Source: Deltaproteobacteria bacterium (lineage in GTDB: Bacteria > Desulfobacterota > Desulfobacteria > Desulfobacterales > Desulfobacteraceae). From it: a stretch of 5,211 nt of DNA. Position 1 is the first letter of the stretch; each line of letters opens with the position of its first letter. Made by a program: the position numbers and the translations under genes. The notes beneath the pieces are model-generated. The model was not told the DNA's origin. It ran no database searches and saw only the letters and a list, made by a program, of their open reading frames with translations. The stretch lies in assembly GCA_003647385.1 (NCBI GenBank), contig QMMT01000196.1, positions 1 to 5,211 of the forward strand, written 5' to 3'. Positions 1 to 5,211 of this stretch are shown here, in pieces.

Positions 1-221
1 AAAATATATTAAGTGCCCAGAGTAAAGATGTAACCACCGGGATTGCAAAAGGCAAAGCCATAAATCTTCCAAAATATAAGCAGGCCCATTTTGTGGACGG
101 GATTTCAGGAGCAACACTGACCGGCAGGTATCTTTCCGAAGGGATAAAAAAGACCCTGATCAAGTATGATCCTGTGTCCATTACCTTCAGGCAGAAACAA
201 CTTAAAGCCCATAAGGATTAA
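1..221 (+). CDS. nqrC: Na+-translocating NADH:quinone reductase subunit C (NqrC), C-terminal part only
   Basis: The gene enters from the left edge; reading codons from base 3 gives 72 residues ending in a TAA stop at 219-221. The fragment carries D-G-I-S-G-A-T at bases 96-116, the flavinylation motif of NqrC/RnfG-type FMN-binding domains. In this family the Thr of the motif (codon 114-116 here) takes FMN through a phosphoester bond, placed there by the ApbE transferase. NqrC is a membrane-anchored subunit with a large periplasmic domain that passes electrons within the Na+-NQR complex. The rest of the protein, including its N-terminal membrane anchor, lies outside the window. nqrD starts 6 bases after the stop, as in the standard nqrABCDEF order, which separates NqrC from the related RnfG. 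Confidence is high because the motif and the gene order agree. Confidence 0.93.
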   Translation, partial: NILSAQSKDVTTGIAKGKAINLPKYKQAHFVDGISGATLTGRYLSEGIKKTLIKYDPVSITFRQKQLKAHKD

Positions 222-227
222 TTCAAG

Positions 228-860
228 ATGTCAGAAGAGAAAGCAAACTATATAGAGATCGTCACCAGGGGCATCTGGAAGGAAAATCCGGTTGCATACC
301 AGGTATTGGGAATCTGTTCCGCCCTGGCTGTGACGGTCAAAATGTCCACTGCCATTGTCATGGGAATTGCGTTGACCCTGGTCACTGCTTTTTCAAGTCT
401 TCTGATATCCTCGTTGAGAAAGAAAATCCCCTCCAATATCAGGATCATAGCAGAGCTTGCCATTATTGCCTCCCTTGTTATTGTCACCGACCAGATATTA
501 AAAGCTTTTTTTTATGATATCTCCAAACAATTATCGATTTTTGTCGGTCTGATTATCACCAATTGTATTGTTTTAGGAAGGGCAGAAGCCTTTGCCCTTG
601 CCAATAAGCCTCTGGAATCTTTTTTTGACGGCATTGGAAACGGGCTGGGATACAGCCTGGTACTGATCTGTGTGGCTTTTTTAAGAGAGCTTTTAGGATC
701 AGGTAAATTTTTTGGGTTCAACATTATACCGCAATTCATTTTTGATGCCGGATACCAGAACATGGGACTCATGGTACTGGCACCCGGGGCATTTTTCATT
801 ATCGGACTGCTGGTCTGGCTGAAAAACAGCCTGCCCGGAATATCAAAGGAACAAGGGTAA
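228..860 (+). CDS. nqrD: Na+-translocating NADH:quinone reductase subunit D (NqrD)
   Basis: A 210-residue integral membrane protein, the usual family length. About six hydrophobic helices are visible (roughly residues 23-45, 47-63, 72-93, 103-122, 137-154 and 178-198). NqrD and its homologue NqrE form the membrane core that holds an intramembrane iron centre. The cysteines expected to bind it are present as C30 (in G-I-C) and C113 (in T-N-C), matching the pair at 29 and 112 in Vibrio cholerae NqrD. Acidic residues in or near helices (D88, D134) fit those implicated in Na+ passage in the family; that assignment is inference. The start ATG is supported by AAGGA at 213-217, which overlaps the end of nqrC. 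RnfE is a paralogue, but the neighbouring NqrF settles the identity as NQR. Confidence 0.96.
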   Translation: MSEEKANYIEIVTRGIWKENPVAYQVLGICSALAVTVKMSTAIVMGIALTLVTAFSSLLISSLRKKIPSNIRIIAELAIIASLVIVTDQILKAFFYDISKQLSIFVGLIITNCIVLGRAEAFALANKPLESFFDGIGNGLGYSLVLICVAFLRELLGSGKFFGFNIIPQFIFDAGYQNMGLMVLAPGAFFIIGLLVWLKNSLPGISKEQG

Positions 861-870
861 GGAAACACTT

Positions 871-1479
871 ATGGGTGATCTAATAAGCCTTTTTATTAAT
901 TCTGTATTTATCGGCAATATCCTTCTGGCCTATTTCTTAGGGATGTGTTCCTTTATCGCGGTCTCAAAAAATATTGAGACTGCAACAGGCCTGGGATTTG
1001 CCGTTATCTTTGTCCTGACGGTGACAAGTCCTGTCAACTGGATCATCTATCACGGACTGCTGGCTCCCGGAGCATTGTCATGGGCAGGATTACCTGACCT
1101 TGATTTAAGTTTTTTAAAATTCATCACCTTTATTGCCGTTATTGCCGCTCTTGTCCAGGCAGTTGAAATGATCATTGATAAATATTCACCTCTGCTTTAC
1201 GCAACCCTGGGAGTGTTTTTACCCTTAATTGCCGTTAACTGTGCCATCCTTGGAACCTCTTTGTTCATGGTGGAAAGAAATTATACGTTTATCGAATCCA
1301 TTGTCTTTGGTGCAGGGTCCGGTACCGGATGGATGCTGGCCATTGTCTCCATGGCGACCATCAGGAACAAAACCAAATACTCAGATGTTCCCAAAGGACT
1401 TCAAGGGTTCGGCATCACCATGATTATTGCGGGCCTTATGGCCATGACATTTATGATGTTTTCCGGAATCACCCTTTAA
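871..1479 (+). CDS. nqrE: Na+-translocating NADH:quinone reductase subunit E (NqrE)
   Basis: A 202-residue polytopic membrane protein with about six helices (roughly residues 8-30, 40-61, 80-103, 107-130, 143-163 and 178-199), inserted in opposite topology to its homologue NqrD. C26 (in G-M-C-S) and C124 (in V-N-C-A) correspond to C26 and C120 of V. cholerae NqrE, which help bind the iron centre between NqrD and NqrE. E99 sits in the third helix at the same +4 offset and fits the conserved glutamate tied to Na+ transport; this last point is inference. The start follows nqrD by 10 bases, with AAGGA at 859-863 overlapping the nqrD stop and lying 7 bases from the ATG. It is co-transcribed with nqrD and nqrF. 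RnfA is the paralogue; the operon context excludes it. Confidence 0.96.
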   Translation: MGDLISLFINSVFIGNILLAYFLGMCSFIAVSKNIETATGLGFAVIFVLTVTSPVNWIIYHGLLAPGALSWAGLPDLDLSFLKFITFIAVIAALVQAVEMIIDKYSPLLYATLGVFLPLIAVNCAILGTSLFMVERNYTFIESIVFGAGSGTGWMLAIVSMATIRNKTKYSDVPKGLQGFGITMIIAGLMAMTFMMFSGITL

Positions 1480-1494
1480 GGAGAGCTAAAGAAA

Positions 1495-2706
1495 ATGTTA
1501 TACATCTTAAGTATATTAATTTTTACAGGCGTGATTTTAACCCTTGTCACAGTCCTCCTCTTTGTTGAATCAAAGGTGACAAGCAAGGGTGAATTTGATA
1601 TCACGATTAATGATAATAAAGATGAAAAAATAACAATTTCCGGCAATCCATCCCTTTTATCGGCTTTGTCCCAAAATGAGATTTTCCTTCCCTCCGCCTG
1701 CGGCGGCTCCGGCTCCTGCGGCATGTGCAAATGCGAAGTTGTTGAAGGCGGCGGCAGTATCCTGCCCACAGAGCTTGCCCATCTTACAAGAAAAGACAAG
1801 CTTGCGGGCAAGCGCCTCTCCTGCCAGCTGAAAGTAAAAGATAACCTCAAAATAAAAATTCCTGAATCCATATTCGGGATAAAAAAAGTCGATGCGCAGG
1901 TTGTATCCAATCATAATGTGGCCACCTTTATTAAAGAACTGGTGCTCAAACCTGAAACCCCGATTGAGTTTAAAGCCGGGGCCTATATTCAAATTGATGT
2001 GCCAGAATATGATCTGATCTTCAAAGACTTTCATATTGAAAGCAAATTTGTGAGTGAATGGAAAAAATTTAATCTTCTGGACCTTACCTCAAAAGGAATC
2101 AAACCGGGATTTCGGGCCTATTCCCTTGCCAACCCGCCCCATGACAATGACATCATGATGATGAATGTCAGGATCGCAACCCCGCCGCCGGGGACACAAG
2201 GTATCCCGCCCGGATTCGGATCTTCTTATGTGTTTGGGCTTGAACCCGGAGACAAGGTAACCATCAGCGGCCCTTATGGTGATTTCATGGTCAAAGAAAC
2301 AGATAATGAAATGTGCTTTATCGGTGGCGGCGCAGGTATGGCTCCCTTGAGAAGCCACATTCTCCACCAGCTTGACGGGATTCATACAAAACGAAAGGTC
2401 TCTTTCTGGTATGGTGCCCGATCTAAAAAAGAGATGTTTTATGATGATGTTTTCAGGGACCTTGAGAAACGATATGATAACTTTTCCTACAATATTGCGC
2501 TGTCAAATCCTGACCCTGAAGACAACTGGGACGGTCTGACCGGCTTTATCCACACCCATCTTTGTGATGCATATCTTTGTCAACATGAAGACCCCACTGA
2601 AATAGAATTCTATCTTTGCGGCCCGCCCCCCATGATCAATGCTATTATCAATGCATTATACGATCTTGGCGTCGAAGATGACATGATCTTTTATGATAAA
2701 TTTTAA
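1495..2706 (+). CDS. nqrF: Na+-translocating NADH:quinone reductase subunit F (NqrF), NADH-oxidising subunit
   Basis: NqrF takes the hydride from NADH and starts electron flow in the complex on the cytoplasmic face. The 403 residues fit the family (about 408 in Vibrio). In order: a single N-terminal membrane anchor (residues 2-24); a plant-type 2Fe-2S ferredoxin domain (about 33-125) with ligands C69, C75, C78 and C110; an FAD-binding ferredoxin-reductase domain with R-A-Y-S at 207-210; and an NADH-binding domain with G-G-G-A-G-M-A-P at 277-284, Y-G-A-R-S at 306-310 and C-G-P-P-P-M at 375-380. The C-terminus ends in an aromatic residue (F403). AAGGAG at 1478-1483, overlapping the nqrE stop, supports the ATG. 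This is the last gene of the operon here; no apbE follows, and a convergent gene ends 14 bases away. No clear terminator is visible after the stop. Confidence 0.97.
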   Translation: MLYILSILIFTGVILTLVTVLLFVESKVTSKGEFDITINDNKDEKITISGNPSLLSALSQNEIFLPSACGGSGSCGMCKCEVVEGGGSILPTELAHLTRKDKLAGKRLSCQLKVKDNLKIKIPESIFGIKKVDAQVVSNHNVATFIKELVLKPETPIEFKAGAYIQIDVPEYDLIFKDFHIESKFVSEWKKFNLLDLTSKGIKPGFRAYSLANPPHDNDIMMMNVRIATPPPGTQGIPPGFGSSYVFGLEPGDKVTISGPYGDFMVKETDNEMCFIGGGAGMAPLRSHILHQLDGIHTKRKVSFWYGARSKKEMFYDDVFRDLEKRYDNFSYNIALSNPDPEDNWDGLTGFIHTHLCDAYLCQHEDPTEIEFYLCGPPPMINAIINALYDLGVEDDMIFYDKF

Positions 2707-2720
2707 TACCAGTTTTATTT

Positions 2721-3530
2721 TTATCCCCTTGTCAAAAACGTTCGGGGTTCTTTTCGCCGGGCGCAATTTTCACTGAGCCACTTCGCCTTATCCTTCATCG
2801 GACTGTCTTTCATAAGTCTGGCCTTTTGGGGACATGCTTTAATACAGGCACAGCAATAAATACAGGATTCATCAATGGTTGACCAGGTGTCTGCTTCATC
2901 AATTGCATTTTCAGGGCATACGGTGAGACAAATGCTGCAGCCGTCACAATCGGGTGTAACATCAATGAATTGAAAAGAGCCGGACGGCATGCTTTCTTTA
3001 TAGGGAAAATTACCCGGGACATCAACATGCGGCAAACTTGCCGGATTCTCATTGCGGTTCAGCAAATCAGCAATCTGCTCACCAAATAAAAATGCTTTTT
3101 TACGGTCCTTTTCATCCGGCCTGTTCTTGGCGATTAAATATTCATCATTGGTAAATGAATGTTCTCCTATAAAAGCACCGGCAGCCAGAGGGGAAAATCC
3201 ATCCTCAACCGCAATATCCTTTAATTCCAGCAGGGTGTCTTCAAACTCCCGGTTACCGTATAATACAACCAAAACCGCCAGGGAGCCGGATGCCCTGACA
3301 GCTTTAAAATAAAGTGCCGCATCTTTTGGCAGACGGCCGCCATAAACGGGAGCACCAATGAGTACCAGGGCATCACCAAATTCAGGCGGCGGCTGGTTTC
3401 TAACTTCCGGGCTGGTAATGTCAATGGTAACCGAAACATCCTTACCGATTCCCTTTGCAATCTCTTCAAGGATAATCCGCGTTGTGGCTGTGGGGCTGAA
3501 ATAAAGCAGAATTGTATTGTTAAAGCTCAT
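2721..3530 (-). CDS. Flavodoxin-like/2x[4Fe-4S] ferredoxin fusion protein (EFR1-like family)
   Basis: A 269-residue soluble protein with two electron-carrier modules. The N-terminal half has flavodoxin features: a beta strand followed by F-S-P-T-A-T-T (about residues 11-17), an FMN phosphate-loop type motif, then G-A-P-V-Y-G-G-R (59-66) and V-V-L-Y-G-N-R (88-94). The C-terminal part has two CxxCxxCxxxCP motifs (C195, C198, C201, C205 and C223, C226, C229, C233), each expected to bind a [4Fe-4S] cluster. The family occurs in clostridia and other anaerobes; its redox partners are mostly unknown and I do not assign one. A GTG at 3540-3542 would add four residues, but GAGGTG at 3540-3545 is a good Shine-Dalgarno sequence for the ATG at 3528-3530, so I choose that start. 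The stop lies 14 bases from the convergent nqrF stop, so a shared function with NQR is not implied. The loop has Ala where Gly is common (F-S-P-T-G). Confidence 0.88.
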   Translation of the reverse strand: MSFNNTILLYFSPTATTRIILEEIAKGIGKDVSVTIDITSPEVRNQPPPEFGDALVLIGAPVYGGRLPKDAALYFKAVRASGSLAVLVVLYGNREFEDTLLELKDIAVEDGFSPLAAGAFIGEHSFTNDEYLIAKNRPDEKDRKKAFLFGEQIADLLNRNENPASLPHVDVPGNFPYKESMPSGSFQFIDVTPDCDGCSICLTVCPENAIDEADTWSTIDESCIYCCACIKACPQKARLMKDSPMKDKAKWLSENCARRKEPRTFLTRG

Positions 3531-3539
3531 CAGGTCAAA

Positions 3540-3545
3540 CACCTC
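3540..3545 (-). promoter_or_regulatory. Ribosome binding site that decides the start of the flavodoxin/ferredoxin gene
   Basis: On the minus strand this reads GAGGTG, strongly complementary to the 16S anti-Shine-Dalgarno end, 9 bases before the ATG at 3530-3528. It contains the alternative in-frame GTG start, which has no comparable site at a proper distance of its own. This favours the 269-residue product over the 273-residue one. Confidence 0.65.
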
Positions 3546-3588
3546 ATAATATTCTTTTAAATCTTCATTGTTTCAAATTGGCATAGTA

Positions 3589-3603
3589 TGGTAATAATTA
3601 CCA
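3589..3603. promoter_or_regulatory. 15-bp perfect palindrome upstream of the flavodoxin/ferredoxin gene, candidate operator
   Basis: The sequence TGGTAATAATTACCA has 7-bp arms around a single central base. It lies about 58 bp upstream of the chosen start codon, a plausible distance for an operator around the promoter of the minus-strand gene. The TGGT...ACCA form resembles operators of GntR/FadR-type repressors, but that is a loose resemblance only. No convincing -35/-10 pair could be fixed here. TTGAAA with AATATT 17 bp downstream (4/6 match) is the best candidate, and it would leave a very short leader. Confidence 0.35.
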
Positions 3604-3615
3604 GCAAAAATTAAT

Positions 3616-3717
3616 TTAAAAAACAGGGTTTTCCCTGATTGATTTTTCCGGGATCTCCTTATATAGTTCTACAGATATCTCAATGGCGATTTCGTAATCG
3701 ACAAGGCGGAGCTTTGC
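3616..3717 (-). pseudogene. Possible remnant of a protein C-terminus (33 codons, no start)
   Basis: Between the integrase stop and the terminator hairpin, one minus-strand frame runs from just after an in-frame TGA (3718-3720) to a TAA (3616-3618). It reads like real protein: charged and amphipathic, with stretches such as D-Y-E-I-A-I-E-I-S-V-E-L-Y and K-E-I-P-E-K-S-I-R-E-N-P-V-F. It has no start codon, and the frame continues upstream of the TGA only inside the end of the integrase gene. I do not recognise the family. It could be the broken tail of a lost gene or a chance open frame. The terminator hairpin lies within its last codons. Confidence 0.2.
3618..3637 (-). terminator. Rho-independent terminator for the integrase transcript
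   Basis: On the minus strand a 5-bp G/C-rich stem CAGGG/CCCTG closes an AAAA loop (hairpin at 3624-3637) and is followed directly by six T (3618-3623). It lies about 95 bases past the stop of the integrase gene and before the flavodoxin/ferredoxin gene, so it would insulate the two minus-strand genes. The stem is short but compact. On the plus strand the same hairpin is followed only by ATTGATTTTT, so it is weaker that way. Confidence 0.6.
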
Positions 3718-3731
3718 TCAGTATTCTTCAC

Positions 3732-5033
3732 CTACAGATCCAACGGGCTTTTTATTTCCTTAAGCGTTCTGGACTTGATCGTATGGGTATAGATCATGGT
3801 TGTCCTGACATCACTGTGCCCTAAAAGTTCCTGGATAGTCCTGATATCATAATTAGCCTGGAGCAGATGGCTTGCGAAGCTGTGGCGAAAGGTATGTGCC
3901 GATGCTCTTTTAAGAATTTTAGATTTCCCAACACCACGCTTTATAGCCTTTTGAACATGCGTCTCATGAAGATGATACCGACGGTATTCATTGGTCTCAG
4001 AAACAAATGTCAACTCTTTGGCAGGGAAAAACCACTGCCAGATCAACTCTTTGGGGGCATTTATATATTTTTTTTCAAGCCTGTCAGGGACAAACACACC
4101 GGAATAATCATCTTTGAGGTCTGTATCATGTAACGCAATTACCTTGTTAATCTGGCTTTTTAAATCATCACGGATAGATTCCGGAAGCGGAACGGTTCTA
4201 TCTTTTTTTCCTTTTCCATCATGTATCGTTATTACATGATGATCAAAATTAAAATTATGAATTCTCAGTTTCATACATTCCGACAATCTAAGGCCGCACC
4301 CGTACAAAAGCTTCACCACAAGATCATAAGGATAATGTAAATTCTGAAGAATACGATCAATCTCTTTTCTGGAAAGTACAACCGGGATATAGGGCTTTCT
4401 TTTAGCTCTGACAACACCATCTATTTTTCCAAATTCTTTTTTCAATACATGCCTGAAAAAAAATAACAATCCATTAAAGGCCTGATTCTGGGAAGATGCT
4501 GATACTTTTTTCTTTACTGCCAGAAATGTTAAAAATGCCTTAACATCCTCAGGTGTTAATGACTCCGGTAGTTTGCTTTTTGTAAAATATCGCAGTTTTT
4601 CAGCCCATAAGGAATAGGCTTTCAATGTTTTTTTGGAATAATGGCGCAGTTCAATTTCATTTTTTATAGAATCAATTGCAATATACCATGGATCTGCTTT
4701 CGCCTTTGAATCAAACACTTTTATATCTTCACGCACCCCTGTATGAGAAACTGGATGCTCCGGTGAACTTTCCAATTTTTCTATCCCGGAATAATATAAT
4801 TCCACGGCCTTTTTCGCCTGAGACTGCTGGGAAGGTGTCTGCTTTTTTTTCTTCAATTTTTCCAGAAAAAGCAAAAGACTCTTTGCATCAGTATATGAAT
4901 GAGTGTATTTTCTGCAAAAATCCAGATAGAACCGAATCCATTTTTTGCAATGGCTATATTGATCCGGTGCAATATCGCTGTTCATTAACAGCAGGTTATA
5001 TTTTTTTTGAAGTGCCTCAGGTACTTTGATCAT
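3732..5033 (-). CDS. intI: Integron-type tyrosine recombinase (IntI family) with an extra N-terminal domain
   Basis: A 433-residue site-specific recombinase. Catalytic residues are R249 (G-L-R-L-S-E), K274 (D-G-K-G-K-K), H380 and R383 (H-T-F-R-H), H406 (L-L-G-H) and nucleophile Y415 (M-I-Y-T-H). Their spacing equals that of IntI1 (R146, K171, H277, R280, H303, Y312), shifted by 103. The segment at about 308-362 (F-V-P-D-R-L-E-K-K-Y, then W-F-F-P-A, then R-R-Y-H-L-H-E) is the IntI-specific insertion used to bind folded single-stranded attC sites, and the C-terminus K-S-P-L-D-L also fits. A normal core-binding domain spans about 116-205. Residues 20-85 add a further helical segment like a second SAM-like core-binding domain; usual IntI proteins have about 320-340 residues. 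An in-frame TGA at 5055-5057 fixes the ATG as the earliest start; no clear Shine-Dalgarno precedes it. The gene looks richer in A+T than nqr, consistent with acquisition. Whether an active cassette array is attached cannot be seen. Confidence 0.92.
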   Translation of the reverse strand: MIKVPEALQKKYNLLLMNSDIAPDQYSHCKKWIRFYLDFCRKYTHSYTDAKSLLLFLEKLKKKKQTPSQQSQAKKAVELYYSGIEKLESSPEHPVSHTGVREDIKVFDSKAKADPWYIAIDSIKNEIELRHYSKKTLKAYSLWAEKLRYFTKSKLPESLTPEDVKAFLTFLAVKKKVSASSQNQAFNGLLFFFRHVLKKEFGKIDGVVRAKRKPYIPVVLSRKEIDRILQNLHYPYDLVVKLLYGCGLRLSECMKLRIHNFNFDHHVITIHDGKGKKDRTVPLPESIRDDLKSQINKVIALHDTDLKDDYSGVFVPDRLEKKYINAPKELIWQWFFPAKELTFVSETNEYRRYHLHETHVQKAIKRGVGKSKILKRASAHTFRHSFASHLLQANYDIRTIQELLGHSDVRTTMIYTHTIKSRTLKEIKSPLDL

Positions 5034-5083
5034 AATATCAGACTTTGATAATGTTCAAATTCGAGTGTTATCCAGTTAGTGTT

Positions 5084-5112
5084 TTTATACTTGACCTCTT
5101 TTTCATTGTCAA
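5084..5112 (-). promoter_or_regulatory. Sigma70-type promoter of the integrase gene (Pint)
   Basis: On the minus strand a perfect -35 TTGACA (5112-5107) is followed after exactly 17 bp by TATAAA (5089-5084; 5 of 6 to the -10 consensus). Transcription would start near 5077, leaving a leader of about 44 bases before the ATG at 5033. No E. coli-type LexA box (CTGT-N8-ACAG) overlaps it, so SOS control of the Vibrio/class 1 kind is not supported here. Confidence 0.72.
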
Positions 5113-5118
5113 GCTATA
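5086..5118. repeat. Inverted repeat that carries both promoters
   Basis: The arms CTTGAC (5090-5095) and GTCAAG (5108-5113) are perfect inverted copies with a 12-base spacer, and both extend outward into TATA with a single-base offset (extra G/C in one arm). Each arm supplies the -35 of one promoter and, through its TATA flank, the -10 of the opposite one. Confidence 0.6.
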
Positions 5119-5120
5119 AA
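5091..5120 (+). promoter_or_regulatory. Opposed sigma70-type promoter reading away from the integrase, candidate cassette promoter (Pc)
   Basis: On the plus strand TTGACC (5091-5096, 5 of 6) is followed after 18 bp by TATAAA (5115-5120, 5 of 6). It fully overlaps the integrase promoter on the other strand, because both are built from one inverted repeat: TATACTTGAC at 5086-5095 and GTCAAGCTATA at 5108-5118. Start would be near 5127, running toward the right edge, where cassettes of an integron would lie. No gene long enough to be its target is visible before base 5211. Confidence 0.5.
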
Positions 5121-5121
5121 A

Positions 5122-5133
5122 ATCTTGAAAGAT
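5122..5133. repeat. Short inverted repeat at the rightward transcription start
   Basis: ATCTT-GA-AAGAT: perfect 5-bp arms with 2 central bases, directly after the -10 of the rightward promoter. It is short enough to be chance, but it lies in a row with two other inverted repeats. Confidence 0.35.
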
Positions 5134-5137
5134 ACAC

Positions 5138-5160
5138 AGAACAACACAATTACTTGTTCT
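5138..5160. repeat. Inverted repeat AGAACAA-N9-TTGTTCT upstream of the integrase promoter
   Basis: Two perfect 7-bp arms (5138-5144 and 5154-5160) flank a 9-base spacer. It lies 26 bp upstream of the integrase -35 and about 11 bp into the predicted rightward transcript. The right arm runs into further T residues (to 5164), so in rightward RNA it could form a weak hairpin with a T-tract. As DNA it could be an operator or recombinase-related site. The arms do not match the integron core consensus GTTRRRY/RYYYAAC. Confidence 0.45.
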
Positions 5161-5211
5161 TTTTGAGAAATAGATAATGGGGTCTAAATAAAAAAATAGC
5201 CTGTACTAAGC

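Noticed and set aside
228..1479. Reading the membrane genes as rnfE/rnfA instead of nqrD/nqrE
   Set aside because: The paralogues are similar, but the following gene is an unmistakable NqrF and the gene order is nqrC-D-E-F.
1476..2385. Several minus-strand open frames antisense to nqrF
   Set aside because: All are shadows of nqrF, whose cofactor motifs are complete; none has a credible ribosome site or domain.
2725..2755. CCCC/GGGG pairing followed by a T-rich stretch as a terminator for nqr
   Set aside because: Only 4 bp of stem with a 15-base loop, inside the C-terminal codons of the convergent gene; too weak to call.
3709..3719. GAGC-TTT-GCTC inverted repeat just past the integrase stop
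   Set aside because: A 4-bp stem with no T-tract; likely chance. The real terminator is the CAGGG/CCCTG hairpin further on.
4676..5029. Plus-strand open frame of 117 codons opposite the integrase N-terminus
   Set aside because: It lies wholly antisense to a well-supported gene, has no recognisable motif, and its openness follows from codon use on the other strand.
5100..5145. E. coli-type LexA (SOS) box near the integrase promoter
   Set aside because: On the minus strand CTGT occurs at 5139-5136, but the matching ACAG at N8 is absent.
5034..5211. attC site or CRISPR-like repeats
   Set aside because: No RYYYAAC...GTTRRRY pair and no spaced direct repeats are present.

Overview
This window looks like chromosome of a Gram-negative, respiratory, probably marine anaerobe. 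A Desulfobacterota (Desulfobacteraceae-like) sulfate reducer is my best guess. It rests on three things: the Na+-NQR operon, a flavodoxin/ferredoxin protein of a type common in anaerobes, and moderate to low G+C. The taxonomic guess is inference; no marker gene is present.

Bases 1-2706 (+ strand) hold the 3' end of a Na+-translocating NADH:quinone oxidoreductase operon: the tail of nqrC, then complete nqrD, nqrE and nqrF. The genes are 6-15 bases apart, each with a Shine-Dalgarno-like sequence, so they are almost certainly one transcript. The key residues are all visible: the covalent-FMN motif of NqrC, the paired intramembrane cysteines of NqrD and NqrE, and the 2Fe-2S, FAD and NADH motifs of NqrF. 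Electrons would pass from NADH through NqrF and NqrD/E to NqrC and NqrB, and on to quinone, driving Na+ export. No apbE (flavin transferase) follows nqrF.

Bases 2721-3530 (- strand) encode a soluble protein with a flavodoxin-like half and two [4Fe-4S] motifs (EFR1-like). It converges on nqrF with only 14 bases between the stop codons. Its upstream region (3531-3731) holds a 15-bp palindrome, a strong minus-strand terminator hairpin, and a coding-like scrap of unknown origin.

Bases 3732-5033 (- strand) encode an integron-type tyrosine recombinase (IntI family). It has the full catalytic set, the IntI-specific insertion, and about 100 extra N-terminal residues that look like a second core-binding domain. 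Upstream of it (5034-5211) lies a compact control region: an excellent sigma70-type promoter for the integrase, a second good promoter on the opposite strand built from the same inverted repeat, and two further inverted repeats. This is where an integron's attI site and cassette promoter would be expected, so a cassette array may begin just past the window. No attC site or canonical integrase core site is visible inside it.

The most interesting part of the window is the integrase together with its face-to-face promoter region. The NQR operon looks ordinary.
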